Source: Bacillota bacterium (GTDB lineage: Bacteria; Bacillota; UBA4882; UBA8346). From it: a stretch of DNA of 64,000 bases. The first letter of the stretch is position 1. Every line of letters starts with the position of its first letter. Made by a program: the position numbers and the translations under genes. Positions 34,646-44,588 of the stretch are shown one piece after another. The notes under the pieces are model-generated. The model saw nothing but the letters and a program-made list of their open reading frames with translations, did not search any database and was not told where the DNA came from. The stretch lies in the NCBI GenBank assembly GCA_023392595.1, contig JAEVYU010000023.1, forward strand, positions 53,248 to 117,247, written 5' to 3'.

Positions 34646-36163
34646 ATGAATTTATTCATCGATCGTAACAACCCGATACCTGTATACAAACAAATCCGCG
34701 ATCAGATTCAAGAAATGATTTTATCCGGTGTTTTACAACCGGGATTTCGGCTTCCTCCCGAACGAAAACTGGCGGAACAATTGGGGGTAAACCGAAGTAC
34801 CGTTTTGAACGCTTACCGTGATTTGCGGGCCGACGCATTTGTCAGTTCCCATACCGGTCAAGGTACGGTTGTAGCTTCACCCTCTCTGGAGATTGCTGAA
34901 AAGAGCGGTATAAAACCCGATCCACTCCCTTGGCGGCAGTATTTTAGCGCGAGCGCCGCCCGGATGCAAGAACCTTTGGTCAGTAATGTACTCAAAGATG
35001 CCAATCGCTCCAATGTAATTTCCTTTGCAGCCGGTTTTTCGGGCAATAGTGCCGACCCTGTTGATGAACTTCTGACAACCCAAAACCGTTTGCTTAAAGA
35101 TTACGGAAGTATCCTGCTCCAGTACAGCGCCACTGAAGGGCATTATCCGTTAAGAGAAAGTCTCTGCCACATAATGGAGAGTCGGGGAGCCATGGTCTCT
35201 CCGGAGGAAGTTTTGGTGCTTTCAGGGTCCCAGCAGGGTATTGACATTGCGACCAGAATTCTTGTGGATCCCGGCGATATTATCGTTGTAGAGGAACCCA
35301 CCTTTTTCGGAGCGCTCCAAATTTTTCAGAGCGCCGGAGCGCGGATAATCGATGTACCCGTTGACCGGAACGGTATGATTGTAGACTTATTGGAACCCTT
35401 ATTGCAGAGATATAAACCGAAATTTATCTACACCGTTCCGACCTTTCAAAACCCATCCGGGGCCGTCCTCAGCCTGGAACGGCGTAAAAGGCTCCTGGAA
35501 TTGGCATATCAGTATCAAGTACCGATTATTGAAGATGATCCCTACGGGGAGCTGCGTTACGACGGGAAATCCATACCCACTCTTAAAGCTCTGGATCAAT
35601 ATGGGTATGTAATCTACTTGGGGACATTTTCAAAAATTATGTTCCCCGGATTGCGGATTGGATGGGTTGCAGCCACCCTGCCCGTAATCCGCCAGTATAC
35701 CCTGGTGAAACAAATGGCGGATCTCCATACCAATAGCTTGGGCCAGTGGATCATGGATGATTTGATACGGCGGGGGGTTTTTTCCAAAAGAATCGCCACT
35801 TTAAAAAAGGAAAATTGCAAATGCCGGGATATCATGGCCCAGGCCCTGAAAGAACATGGGCATCCCGAATTAAAATGGGCCCTGCCCGAGGGCGGACTTT
35901 ATTTTTGGTGCCGGTTACCGGAAAATGCTAATCTGGCAAGGCTAATCGCCAAAGCCAACGACAAACACGTTGTTTTTGTGCCGGGCAATATTTTCTATTC
36001 CCAAAACGGCGGTGAAGATCATATTCGACTGAGTTTTGCCTCAGTCGCTCCGGACAAGATTGGGCCGGGCATTCAGGCTCTCAATCAAGCTCTTGGAGAA
36101 GCGCTCGCTCTTTACCAAAGCCCGCTTGTTCATTATGAGAAGGAAATACGGCCCATTTTATAA
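34646..36163 (+). CDS. MocR/PdxR-type GntR regulator with aminotransferase domain
   Basis: A 505-aa fusion of an N-terminal GntR winged helix (about 1-70; IPVYKQIRDQIQEMILSGVL, LAEQLGVNRSTVLNAYRDL) and a fold-type I PLP aminotransferase domain. PLP lysine is in LGTFSKIMFPGLRIGW, and EDDPYGELRY and TFQNPSGAVLS are also present. The ATG at 34646 is chosen because GAGGTGGG lies just upstream; the longer frame from 34547 includes the promoter. These regulators sense PLP or amino compounds. It sits 43 bp before a paralogous stand-alone aminotransferase, its likely target. Confidence 0.92.
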   Translation: MNLFIDRNNPIPVYKQIRDQIQEMILSGVLQPGFRLPPERKLAEQLGVNRSTVLNAYRDLRADAFVSSHTGQGTVVASPSLEIAEKSGIKPDPLPWRQYFSASAARMQEPLVSNVLKDANRSNVISFAAGFSGNSADPVDELLTTQNRLLKDYGSILLQYSATEGHYPLRESLCHIMESRGAMVSPEEVLVLSGSQQGIDIATRILVDPGDIIVVEEPTFFGALQIFQSAGARIIDVPVDRNGMIVDLLEPLLQRYKPKFIYTVPTFQNPSGAVLSLERRKRLLELAYQYQVPIIEDDPYGELRYDGKSIPTLKALDQYGYVIYLGTFSKIMFPGLRIGWVAATLPVIRQYTLVKQMADLHTNSLGQWIMDDLIRRGVFSKRIATLKKENCKCRDIMAQALKEHGHPELKWALPEGGLYFWCRLPENANLARLIAKANDKHVVFVPGNIFYSQNGGEDHIRLSFASVAPDKIGPGIQALNQALGEALALYQSPLVHYEKEIRPIL

Positions 36164-36206
36164 GTATTCCTATAAAACTTAAATATAGAGAGGGGACTTG
36201 ATTAGC

Positions 36207-37400
36207 ATGTCTGTTCAATTTGCCAGGCGGATGGAGTATATGAGGGCTTCTGAAATCCGCGAACTCCTTAAACTCACTGAAAATCCGGAAATCATTTCCT
36301 TTGCGGGCGGAACTCCTTGTCCGGATCTCTTTCCGGTTCAGGAAATCTCCGAAGTGACCTGCAAAGTTCTGGAAGAATGCGGCAAGCAAGCACTGCAATA
36401 TAGTACTACGGAGGGCTTTCCTCCCCTGCGGCAGAAAATTGCCCAGAGGTTGAATTCGAAATTTCAAACCAATTTCACCCTGGATAATATTTTAATCACC
36501 AGTGGTTCCCAACAGGGCATTGATCTGGCCGGTAAAATCTTTTTAAACGAAAATGATGTCGTACTCTGTGAAAAACCTATGTATCTGGCAGCCATTAATG
36601 CCTTTAAGGCCTACATGCCAAAATTCGTTGAAGTCCCCACGGATGAAAACGGCATGATACCTGAGAAACTGGAGCAAATATTAAGGGGTACCCAGAATGT
36701 CAAATTGATGTATATCGTACCCGATTTTCAAAACCCCACCGGCATCAGCTGGTCGCTACAGCGCCGCCGCCAATTTATGGACATCGTTAATCAATATGAT
36801 ATCGCAGTCTTGGAAGATAATCCCTACGGCGAGTTGATCTATGAAGGGAAAATCCTGCCCTCGGTTCAATCCATGGACAAAAAAGGGCAAGTAATCTGTC
36901 TTGGCACTTTTTCCAAGACTCTGTGTCCCGGACTACGGATTGGTTGGGTTGGAGCCGAATCGAATATTCTGGAAAAATTCGTTTTGGTCAAACAAAGCGC
37001 CGATCTACATTCTTCCAGCTTAAGCCAGCGTAAAATCGCCAAGTACCTGGAAACGTACGATTTTGACGCCAATATCGCAAAAATCCGTTCCAGTTACAAA
37101 AAACGCCGCGATATCATGATCCGGACGATGGAAAAGGAATTTCCCTCCACCATCAAATTTACCCACCCCAAAGGGGGATTGTTTACCTGGGTTGAACTTC
37201 CGGAAGGAATTAACGCCCGGGATGTTCTGGTGAAAAGTTTGGAACACCGGGTTGCTTTTGTACCGGGCGGTGCTTTTTACCCCAATGGGAGCATGGAAAA
37301 TACCATGCGGCTCAATTTTTCAACCATGCCGGAAGAGCGGATCGTCGAGGGAATCAAACGGCTCGCTCAGGTCCTTACTCAATTTATGCAACCCGAATGA
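36207..37400 (+). CDS. PLP-dependent aminotransferase (2-aminoadipate/LysN-like)
   Basis: Fold-type I aminotransferase, 397 aa, resembling 2-aminoadipate/aromatic/branched aminotransferases. It has the PLP lysine in LGTFSKTLCPGLRIGWVG, PDFQNPTGISWSLQRRR and LEDNPYGELIYEG. Its similarity to the C-terminal domain of the preceding MocR protein shows common descent. The start ATG at 36207 follows AGAGGGG by 11 nt; TTG at 36198 is an alternative. It is the last gene before a convergent amidase 9 bp away. The amino donor is unknown. Confidence 0.9.
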   Translation: MSVQFARRMEYMRASEIRELLKLTENPEIISFAGGTPCPDLFPVQEISEVTCKVLEECGKQALQYSTTEGFPPLRQKIAQRLNSKFQTNFTLDNILITSGSQQGIDLAGKIFLNENDVVLCEKPMYLAAINAFKAYMPKFVEVPTDENGMIPEKLEQILRGTQNVKLMYIVPDFQNPTGISWSLQRRRQFMDIVNQYDIAVLEDNPYGELIYEGKILPSVQSMDKKGQVICLGTFSKTLCPGLRIGWVGAESNILEKFVLVKQSADLHSSSLSQRKIAKYLETYDFDANIAKIRSSYKKRRDIMIRTMEKEFPSTIKFTHPKGGLFTWVELPEGINARDVLVKSLEHRVAFVPGGAFYPNGSMENTMRLNFSTMPEERIVEGIKRLAQVLTQFMQPE

Positions 37401-37409
37401 TTTTAATGT

Positions 37410-39323
37410 TTATTTCTGAAAATAATTCATCACACCCTGGAATATTCCGGCAGCCGCTTTTTGACGGAATTCCGGGGTCGCAATCACACTTTCCTCCTGG
37501 AAATTGGAGAGAAATCCAACCTCCACCAAAATGCTGGGCATTTGGGCTTCGCGGACCACCACAAAATCATCATCGACTCTGTGTGATTTGATACCAAGGC
37601 TTTTAAATCCGGTGGTCTGAATGATTTGCTCCAAAACATCCTTGGCCAAAGTTTGAGACTCACTACGGTTCTGGCGACACCAAACTTCGATTCCGTTGAC
37701 GCTCGAATCGGGATGATTGTTGGTATGCACACTCACAAACAAATCGGCATAAAGAAAGTTCGCCAAAAATGGCCGTTCGTATAATCCGATAAATGTGTCG
37801 TCGATCCGGGTCATGGCCACACTGGCTCCGGCATTTTCCAAGTCGTCTTTCAAATGCATCGCCACTTCCAGGTTAACATCTTTTTCCCGAATGCCCTGCC
37901 GTCCGCAGGCCCCCGAATCAACTCCGCCATGCCCCGGATCGATGATAATCGTCTTTCCGATAAGCGGCGACTTTTTAAAATTAATCGTCAATTTACGCCG
38001 GTCGGAAGAAAGTTGCGTATCATAACCGGTCCAGCGGTTCAAGTCCAAATCGATTCGAACTTCGGTGGTGCTCACCGGTACCAGGCGAACTTCTTTAACA
38101 TAACTATTCCTGAATTTCGGAACGGACAGGTCCGGTTCAAACCGGGAATAATCCAGGTCAATCTGGAGCTTATCTGAATTGTTTGATTTGGTTATGTCGC
38201 TGACCAATTCGCCATCGGCCTCTATCGTCAAGCGGCCACCCTGCTCGGTATCAAACCAATTGACTTGGTGGATCCGTTGAATCGTCCGGATTTCAAGTAA
38301 GTTGGGATTATCGCGCGCATGAAGAACAAAGCAAGGAGCCGTATCATTCCCATTCAGATCGAGAACGACCCGGACTGTGTCGGGATTAAATTGGCTCATC
38401 CGGACTTGGCTAATCCATTTACCATCCCCGGGGAGGGGGTTCGTCGAACCATCCAGGGTGGCTCCGTCAAAATCCACAATCAGGCGGTTGGGATTCACCG
38501 CCGTCTTTAAATCGTAAACAGCCGGAAACGAAGTTTTTATGTATACCTTATGTTCTTGATCTTTTTGAAAAAAACTAATGTCCTGCACTAAATAATTGAA
38601 AACAATATATACCTGGTTGTCATGATCGGGACTGGGAATAATTTTATATCCGACAGCCCGGTCTAAATCGAAAACCAGCCGCACTGTGGTTGGGGTAGTC
38701 TGGTTAAAACGAATATTTTTTACCACCGGGTCCTCGCCAGTCCTGCAATCCAAAGTAAAATGAGCCTTCACGCCTGTAACATCAACTACCAGACGATTGG
38801 GGTTTACAAGCAGAGCGCCTTTGGTTTTAAAGGAATGAGCCCCCACCAAAAGAAAAGCCGGCCTTTCCTTGTATTGAACGTTCTCGATTCCCAGTAAGTA
38901 ATTGTGTTCCCAATCCAAATCCAAATGGCGCCCATCCTGTTTTTTAACCACCAGACCCAGGCGAAGGATAAATTCCACCGGCAGCCAAATTTGATTGTCA
39001 CGTTCAAATGGAGCGTTTTTTAAATAACGGGTTTGACCATTCGACTGGTATTTTGTGCTCCCTGCATTCATATGAATATTGTATTTCCCGAAATGCAAAT
39101 CAATATTGCTCCCTGAGGGGTCCCAATCATTGCCGATATTCAAATATTTTAAAAACGGCAGATTAATATAGCGGACCCCGTTTTTTTCGGTCACCCGGAT
39201 ATCGGAACTTAATTTCACACCTCCGAAAGTGAGGGTTATGTTGTTACGGCTTTCTGCAAAAACCGCTCCGGTCGTCAGGAGCATGCAAAGCGCCCAGACT
39301 ACGAATATTTTTTTTAAGTACAA
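37410..39323 (-). CDS. N-acetylmuramoyl-L-alanine amidase with AMIN repeats
   Basis: Exported cell-wall hydrolase, 637 aa. Signal peptide (about 1-23, FVVWALCMLLTTGAVFA), a copper-amine-oxidase-like beta domain (about 30-140), two or three AMIN domains (about 165-440) that bind peptidoglycan or outer-wall polymers, and a C-terminal Amidase_3 catalytic domain. Zinc and catalytic motifs are IDPGHGGVDSG, the SVHTNNH segment and VEVGFLSN. The start is TTG at 39323 with AGGTGGG upstream. AMIN-amidases cut the stem peptide from MurNAc during division or sporulation. Confidence 0.93.
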   Translation of the reverse strand: MYLKKIFVVWALCMLLTTGAVFAESRNNITLTFGGVKLSSDIRVTEKNGVRYINLPFLKYLNIGNDWDPSGSNIDLHFGKYNIHMNAGSTKYQSNGQTRYLKNAPFERDNQIWLPVEFILRLGLVVKKQDGRHLDLDWEHNYLLGIENVQYKERPAFLLVGAHSFKTKGALLVNPNRLVVDVTGVKAHFTLDCRTGEDPVVKNIRFNQTTPTTVRLVFDLDRAVGYKIIPSPDHDNQVYIVFNYLVQDISFFQKDQEHKVYIKTSFPAVYDLKTAVNPNRLIVDFDGATLDGSTNPLPGDGKWISQVRMSQFNPDTVRVVLDLNGNDTAPCFVLHARDNPNLLEIRTIQRIHQVNWFDTEQGGRLTIEADGELVSDITKSNNSDKLQIDLDYSRFEPDLSVPKFRNSYVKEVRLVPVSTTEVRIDLDLNRWTGYDTQLSSDRRKLTINFKKSPLIGKTIIIDPGHGGVDSGACGRQGIREKDVNLEVAMHLKDDLENAGASVAMTRIDDTFIGLYERPFLANFLYADLFVSVHTNNHPDSSVNGIEVWCRQNRSESQTLAKDVLEQIIQTTGFKSLGIKSHRVDDDFVVVREAQMPSILVEVGFLSNFQEESVIATPEFRQKAAAGIFQGVMNYFQK

Positions 39324-39486
39324 CCAATATTCCCACCTTTCGGATTCAATGAAAACAAGAACCCAAGATCACATCATAATTTCTACGCCCGATCCCATTG
39401 GGTTTTCAGTGAAAACGCTGTTAAATGACATTTCGCCGTTGATTTCTTCACTTCCTGCTTTTATAAACAATGGTAAAATATACAAA

Positions 39487-41682
39487 TCAATCGATCTTCT
39501 CCAGGTTTGCATAGGCTAAAATCAATGATTTAATGCCCAGCCCAGGAAAGGCGATTTTCACCTGCGCTTCGGCCCCTGCGCCTTCCTTGGTAACCACGGT
39601 TCCAACTCCCCACTTGGGATGGTTGACCTTGCATCCAATCTGAATCTCATCGGGATTGCTTGCTTTGGTCATAACCGGTTTGGACGGAAGGGCGGACTTC
39701 GTTTCTCCCGCAACTGGCCTTGAGGGTGTATTGCTACCCGGAGATAAGTTCCTCCGTTGCATCTTTATATTAATTATCGACTCTTTTGGCAATTCCATTA
39801 GGAATCGGGAAGGAATTGAATTGTTAAAATTTCCATACATGGTTCGCATGTTGGCATGAGTGATATACAAACGCTGTCTTGCCCGGGTGATTCCAACATA
39901 ACAAAGGCGCCGTTCCTCCTCGAGTTCACGGTTCTCCAATAAAGAACGGCTGTGAGGGAACAGACCTTCCTCCAGTCCAACCAAGAAAACAACTGGAAAC
40001 TCAAGTCCCTTAGCCGAATGGAGCGTCATCATCACGACCGCGTCGGAATCAGCCTGATAATTATCAATATCCGCCACCAAAGCGACTGTTTCCAAAAAGG
40101 CGGCCAAGGATTTATCATCGCTATTGCGTTCAAAATCTACCGTTAATGCAATAAATTCATCCAAGTTTTCCATTCGGCTCTGAGCCTCAATGGTCCCTTC
40201 ATTGCGTAACTCCATCAAATAACCGCTGGTATGGAGGATGTCCTCCGCCAAGTCTTTCACGCTTAAAGTATCTCTTTTACCAACCCAGCTTTGCAATAAC
40301 TGATGAAATTCTTGTAACGGCTTAATCCCTCGGTTGGTTAGGCTGGGAACTTCCAGGATATGGTCAAACCCTTCTAAAACCGTATAGGTATTATCTTCTA
40401 AAAAATACAGGAAACGTTCATAACTGGCCTCGCCGATCCCGCGTTTGGGGGTATTGACGATGCGCCCCAGACTGACTTTATCGGCCGGATTATAAACCAA
40501 ACGCAAATATGCCAAAATATCCTTAATTTCTTTCCGCTCATAGAACCGCATCCCGCCAATGACCCGGTAAGGAATATTGCGGCCCATCATTGCTTCTTCA
40601 AAACTGCGGGATTGCGCATTCGTGCGGTACAACAAAGCAAATTCGCTGAATTTGCGTCCTTCCTCCCGCGCTAATCTGCCTATCTCCTCAGCCACAAAGC
40701 GGGCTTCGTCTCTTTCGTCATCCGCCTGATAAAGCTGAATTTTCTCTCCCTCATAATTCTCGGTCCATAATTTCTTGCTCTTGCGGCCCCGGTTGTTCTT
40801 GATAACTTCATTGGCAACGTGCAATATGTTCTTGGTGGAACGGTAGTTTTGTTCCAGTTTGATTACCTTAACGCCTGGAAAGTCCCGTTCAAACTCCAGG
40901 ATGTTGCGGATATCGGCGCTTCGGAAGCTGTAAATCGACTGGTCGTCATCTCCGACCACGCATAAATTTTGATACTTGGAAGCCAATAAGTTAATGAGTA
41001 TGTATTGGGCATGATTGGTGTCCTGATATTCATCCACCATAATGTAACGAAACCGTTCCTGATATTTTTCAAGCACTGCCGGAACTTCATTGAAAAGGCG
41101 CACCGTCAGCATGATTAAATCATCGAAATCCAATCCGTTGTTGCCCCGGAGTTTCTTTTGATATTGTTTATAAACTTCTGCCGTGATACGCGCAAAATGA
41201 TCGGCCGCCTGATGCTGGTACTCATCCACGCCAATCAATTCATTTTTGGCGCTGGAGATCGAACTTAGCAGCGCTTTGGGATGGTATGTTTTATCGCTCA
41301 GATTCATTTCTTTAAGAATGTTTTTGATGATAATCAATTGATCCTGGGTGTCAAAGACCACAAAATTCTTTTCAAAGCCGAGCTCTTCAATATCCTGGCG
41401 CAATATCCGCACGCAGGCGCTATGGAATGTGGAAACCCACATGGAATTGGCGGCTGGTCCAATCAGGCCTTCCACCCGTTCTTTCATTTCTCCTGCGGCT
41501 TTATTGGTAAAAGTCACCGCCAGGATTTGCCAAGGCGGCACTCCTTTGGAAATCAGGTAAGCAATCCGCTGGGTTAAAACCCTGGTCTTGCCGGAACCGG
41601 CCCCCGCTAAAATCAGAAGCGGTCCCTCGGTATGACAGACCGCTTCGCGTTGTGGCTCATTGAGATTCGCTAACATATCCAA
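39487..41682 (-). CDS. pcrA: UvrD/PcrA-type ATP-dependent DNA helicase
   Basis: Superfamily 1A 3'-to-5' helicase for repair and plasmid replication, 731 aa (usual size). It has the Q-motif LNEPQREAV, Walker A GAGSGKTRVLTQR, Walker B VDEYQDTNHAQY, QNYRSTKNIL, LHSAKGLEFPVVFL and ITRARQRLY. The C-terminal tail contains the ~50-residue element of Gram-positive PcrA (IGCKVNHPKWGVGTVVTKEG) that binds RNA polymerase. Monocistronic here. Confidence 0.96.
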   Translation of the reverse strand: MDMLANLNEPQREAVCHTEGPLLILAGAGSGKTRVLTQRIAYLISKGVPPWQILAVTFTNKAAGEMKERVEGLIGPAANSMWVSTFHSACVRILRQDIEELGFEKNFVVFDTQDQLIIIKNILKEMNLSDKTYHPKALLSSISSAKNELIGVDEYQHQAADHFARITAEVYKQYQKKLRGNNGLDFDDLIMLTVRLFNEVPAVLEKYQERFRYIMVDEYQDTNHAQYILINLLASKYQNLCVVGDDDQSIYSFRSADIRNILEFERDFPGVKVIKLEQNYRSTKNILHVANEVIKNNRGRKSKKLWTENYEGEKIQLYQADDERDEARFVAEEIGRLAREEGRKFSEFALLYRTNAQSRSFEEAMMGRNIPYRVIGGMRFYERKEIKDILAYLRLVYNPADKVSLGRIVNTPKRGIGEASYERFLYFLEDNTYTVLEGFDHILEVPSLTNRGIKPLQEFHQLLQSWVGKRDTLSVKDLAEDILHTSGYLMELRNEGTIEAQSRMENLDEFIALTVDFERNSDDKSLAAFLETVALVADIDNYQADSDAVVMMTLHSAKGLEFPVVFLVGLEEGLFPHSRSLLENRELEEERRLCYVGITRARQRLYITHANMRTMYGNFNNSIPSRFLMELPKESIINIKMQRRNLSPGSNTPSRPVAGETKSALPSKPVMTKASNPDEIQIGCKVNHPKWGVGTVVTKEGAGAEAQVKIAFPGLGIKSLILAYANLEKID

Positions 41683-42018
41683 TACAAAATCACTCCCGGA
41701 AATAATTTACGTTTACCCTATCAGAGATGAGTCCGAAAATAGTATTCCGGATGGATTAGGGTTTCTCCTGCCTTTGGTTTGAGTTTTAGTGAAAGTTATC
41801 CAATTGGGACGGATATATTTACTTCATCCTCTATCGATAGTCCCCACCCCGGATGCCGGGCAATCGAAAGAATGAAAATGGGGCATTTTTTCTCGCGCAG
41901 AGCTTTTTACCAACAATATTTCCGTCTTTTCTCCGCGCCTGGGTCACTTATAGTGCCGGCGCCTTAGGGCGGGAAATTCTATCTTTTAGGCTCCGAAGTC
42001 ACTCCGGCAGTGTGAATT
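41683..42018. other. Intergenic region before the 63-bp repeats
   Basis: It contains the upstream region of pcrA and a degenerate early copy of the repeat unit (about 41990-42018, CTCCGAAGTCACTCCGGCAG). No gene is supported. Confidence 0.35.
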
Positions 42019-42208
42019 CTCAAATCCTTTTTGCAAACCGACACTCCCGTTGTTCCGGTCTGCACTCCCTACGGTGCGGTTTTTCAAATCCTTTTTGTAA
42101 ACCGTCACTTCGGCTGTGCCGGTCTACAATCCCACGGTGCGGTTTTTCAAATCCTTTTTGTAAACCGTCACTTTGGCTGTGCCGGTCTACAATCCCACGG
42201 TGCGGATT
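42019..42208. repeat. Three tandem 63/64-bp repeats
   Basis: Copies start at 42019, 42083 and 42146. Copies 2 and 3 are nearly identical; copy 1 is about 80% alike. Each holds GTGCGGTTT and AAACCGTCAC as an imperfect inverted repeat around TCAAATCCTTTTTG. Because 63 is a multiple of 3, the frame stays open and creates a false 76-aa ORF. It looks like a REP-like intergenic element. Confidence 0.75.
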
Positions 42209-42324
42209 TATCTTCGACAGAGAGGATTCGATCCATTGATCCGCTATCGAGTAAGAGGTAGGTGATTAATTCATCTACCGGCGGACTTTCACGGCCCTGC
42301 TACTGCCCATCCCGGGCGAACAAT

Positions 42325-42361
42325 AAAAGCAACCGCCCGATATACCCGTCCGGTTGCTTTT
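42325..42361 (-). terminator. Terminator of the Mur ligase-HAD operon
   Basis: AAAAGCAACCG (42325-42335) pairs with CGGTTGCTTTT (42351-42361), an 11-bp stem, 56 bp beyond the HAD stop. It can act in both directions. Confidence 0.75.
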
Positions 42362-42416
42362 CTGTTATGTTTGTCTTTTTAGGCTGCGTTAAATTACTTC
42401 CATAAGAACGAAGGAT

Positions 42417-42821
42417 TTAAAGTTCAACCTCATTAAAAAACCGCTCCCATCCTCGAAATCGGTATCCCCGGTCATCGATATATAAAATTCCACGGGGTTT
42501 TCCAAATACGATACAATCATAAGGGATGTTATTTCTTTCCAGCCATTCAATTGTGGCGGCTTTCTGGGAGCGAAAGCGCGAAGTGCACAGGATAATGTGA
42601 TAACCTTTTTGTTTTAACCGCCTAATGGCGTCCTGAGCTCCCTCAACAACGGCTCTCTCTTCTAAAGGTATGTTACACTGCTCAATGGCAAGCACACCGT
42701 CTATATCGACGATCAGAATTCTACTATTCAATAGGTTGATTTTTTCGATGCCGTTGAGTTCCGGTTTCCTTGTAGTCTCGGGTGTGTTGGAACCGAAGCT
42801 GTCTTCCATTTCGTTGTTCAT
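42417..42821 (-). CDS. Short HAD-superfamily hydrolase
   Basis: A 134-aa minimal HAD phosphatase with a ~30-residue hydrophilic lead. Motif I is VDIDGV (D39, D41), motif II LCTSR, then GKPRGILYIDDRGYRFRGWE with motif IV DD. There is no cap domain, similar to small sugar-phosphate or KDO-type phosphatases. Its ATG overlaps the Mur ligase stop (ATGA, 4 bp), so the two are translationally coupled and probably work in one pathway. Confidence 0.85.
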   Translation of the reverse strand: MNNEMEDSFGSNTPETTRKPELNGIEKINLLNSRILIVDIDGVLAIEQCNIPLEERAVVEGAQDAIRRLKQKGYHIILCTSRFRSQKAATIEWLERNNIPYDCIVFGKPRGILYIDDRGYRFRGWERFFNEVEL

Positions 42822-44221
42822 TTCCAGTCATCCATAGATTTTATCAGATTTCTAACAGTTACATATACTGATGCCTTGAATAAAATAATACTTCCGGGGA
42901 TTATGGATGATTTGAAGGATTTTACCGCCTGCTCCACCGTTTCGAAATACTCCATTTTTGACTCCGGGGCGCCTTCACTTTTGGCGCCCGCCACATATTC
43001 CTTGGCCCATTTGCCTATCGCAATCAGCTTCTCGAAGGGGATCCGCGCAATCTGTTGTCCGATGGTAAAGTGAACGTTTTTCGCATATTCTACGATCTGC
43101 TCATCCGGCCTTTCAACGTCTCCCATCACCAACATAACCGGCCTTTTCTCCGCGAACTTGGGGATCTCTTCCAATAACAATTGGGTAGACTCGGGGTTTG
43201 CGTTGAAATTATCATCAATCAAAATCGTATCCAAGGGCCCAGCCGACACTTTTAATCTTCCGGCCATTGGTTTGAAAACCGCCAAACCTTGACGGATATC
43301 TTGAATGTCCATCCCCAGCTCCAGTCCGACCAAAACAGCAGCAAGGGCATTGGCCACATTATATTTCCCAACGGTATTCAGGGTACAATCCATTTCAATT
43401 CCCTTTCCCCTGACGACAAAATAAGTCTTAAATTTTTCATATATAATATTCTCAGTCCATAAATCATACTTGTCGGAAAATCCATATCGTAACACGCGGC
43501 CGCTGTATCTGTTTACCGGGAATTTATTGCAGTTATAATCCTCACCATTGATGATCAGCACGCCATCGGGATCAAGAAATTCCATAATTTCGGCTTTCGC
43601 CTCAATTATTTTCTCAATAGAACCTAATGTAACATAATGAGCCCGCTGGATGGATGTCAAGACAGCAATGGAAGGCCTGATAATACTCGAGCTAAAGCCC
43701 ATATAGCCCTTACTTTTCATTCCCGCCTCTATAACCGCCGCTCTATGAAAATCCCTTAAATTGAGGATGTTTGAAGCCGCTCCAAAAGCAGTATTATAAT
43801 TGGCATACCCCACCAGAGCGGGCATCCCGGCATTTAAAACCGCTCCGATCATGTCTTTGGTAGTGGTTTTTCCAGCGCTTCCAATGACCTGTATCAAAGG
43901 TATATCAAACTTAGTACGGTAAATTCCCGCCAATGCAATTTGAAACATAATCCAATTGCCCACTTCAATCATTCCCATTCCGGCCTCTTTCCATTTTTCC
44001 ACAGTAAACCGGCATGGCTTATGCACAACAACGCCTGATGCATTGCAGTTCACCATTTTTTTCAATAAACTTTCTTCATCATCTTGCGAAAAACAGAGAT
44101 AGAGACAGTTCTCCTCCAGTTGATCCGGATTTTTTACAACATATTTTATAGGCTTGTTGTTCCAGGTTAATACTTTTCCCTCCGGTAGCTCTTCAAGTTC
44201 CTGTATCAGTATTTTTTCCAT
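42818..44221 (-). CDS. MurF-like Mur ligase family protein
   Basis: ATP-dependent amide-bond ligase, about 467 aa. A MurF-type N-terminal domain (about 1-105; CLYLCFSQDDEE, VVVHKP) precedes the central domain (P-loop IGSAGKTTTKD near 115-125, VIEAGMK, TSIQRAHYVTLGSIEKIIEA) and C-terminal domain (GRLKVSAGPLDTILIDDNFN; MVMGD). It is not in the usual dcw position. Pairing with a HAD enzyme and, divergently, with YheC/D proteins suggests a special envelope or spore polymer. The ATG at 44221 is chosen because the one at 44227 abuts the ribosome site. Confidence 0.88.
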   Translation of the reverse strand: MEKILIQELEELPEGKVLTWNNKPIKYVVKNPDQLEENCLYLCFSQDDEESLLKKMVNCNASGVVVHKPCRFTVEKWKEAGMGMIEVGNWIMFQIALAGIYRTKFDIPLIQVIGSAGKTTTKDMIGAVLNAGMPALVGYANYNTAFGAASNILNLRDFHRAAVIEAGMKSKGYMGFSSSIIRPSIAVLTSIQRAHYVTLGSIEKIIEAKAEIMEFLDPDGVLIINGEDYNCNKFPVNRYSGRVLRYGFSDKYDLWTENIIYEKFKTYFVVRGKGIEMDCTLNTVGKYNVANALAAVLVGLELGMDIQDIRQGLAVFKPMAGRLKVSAGPLDTILIDDNFNANPESTQLLLEEIPKFAEKRPVMLVMGDVERPDEQIVEYAKNVHFTIGQQIARIPFEKLIAIGKWAKEYVAGAKSEGAPESKMEYFETVEQAVKSFKSSIIPGSIILFKASVYVTVRNLIKSMDDWK

Positions 44222-44588
44222 TTTCATCCCCTCTCTTTCTTATATTTTATTAATCATGATGGAATTGTTTTACTAACTAACATAATAGTTTTTGAGAGAC
44301 CGGTCGAAAACGCGCAATGATCCTATCGTATGGGATATGGATAGATACGACCGATTCAAGGGAGCCATCAGAAACTTATACATTTTTTTACTTTTCTCTC
44401 TTCTGACATAGAAAAGTTAGAAACTCTTAAAAACTATCAATATTTGAACTTTCTATCGCTTATCTCATATATCCCGAATCATTACAAAATATGTAGGTTA
44501 AAATAAATATTTTTCGATGTTGTAACCTCATGTATCAAACAAACATAATTTGTAATGGTTATATTCTTAACCCTGGAGGTGCGCAAAA
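44222..44588. other. Divergent intergenic region between Mur ligase and spore-coat genes
   Basis: Highly AT-rich and should carry promoters in both directions. No -35/-10 pair stands out, as expected if sporulation sigma factors are used. No gene is supported. Confidence 0.35.

Noticed and set aside
42031..42261. 76-aa protein with internal repeats
   Set aside because: The frame is open only because the DNA repeat is 63 bp; there is no ribosome site, and the repeats form DNA palindromes.
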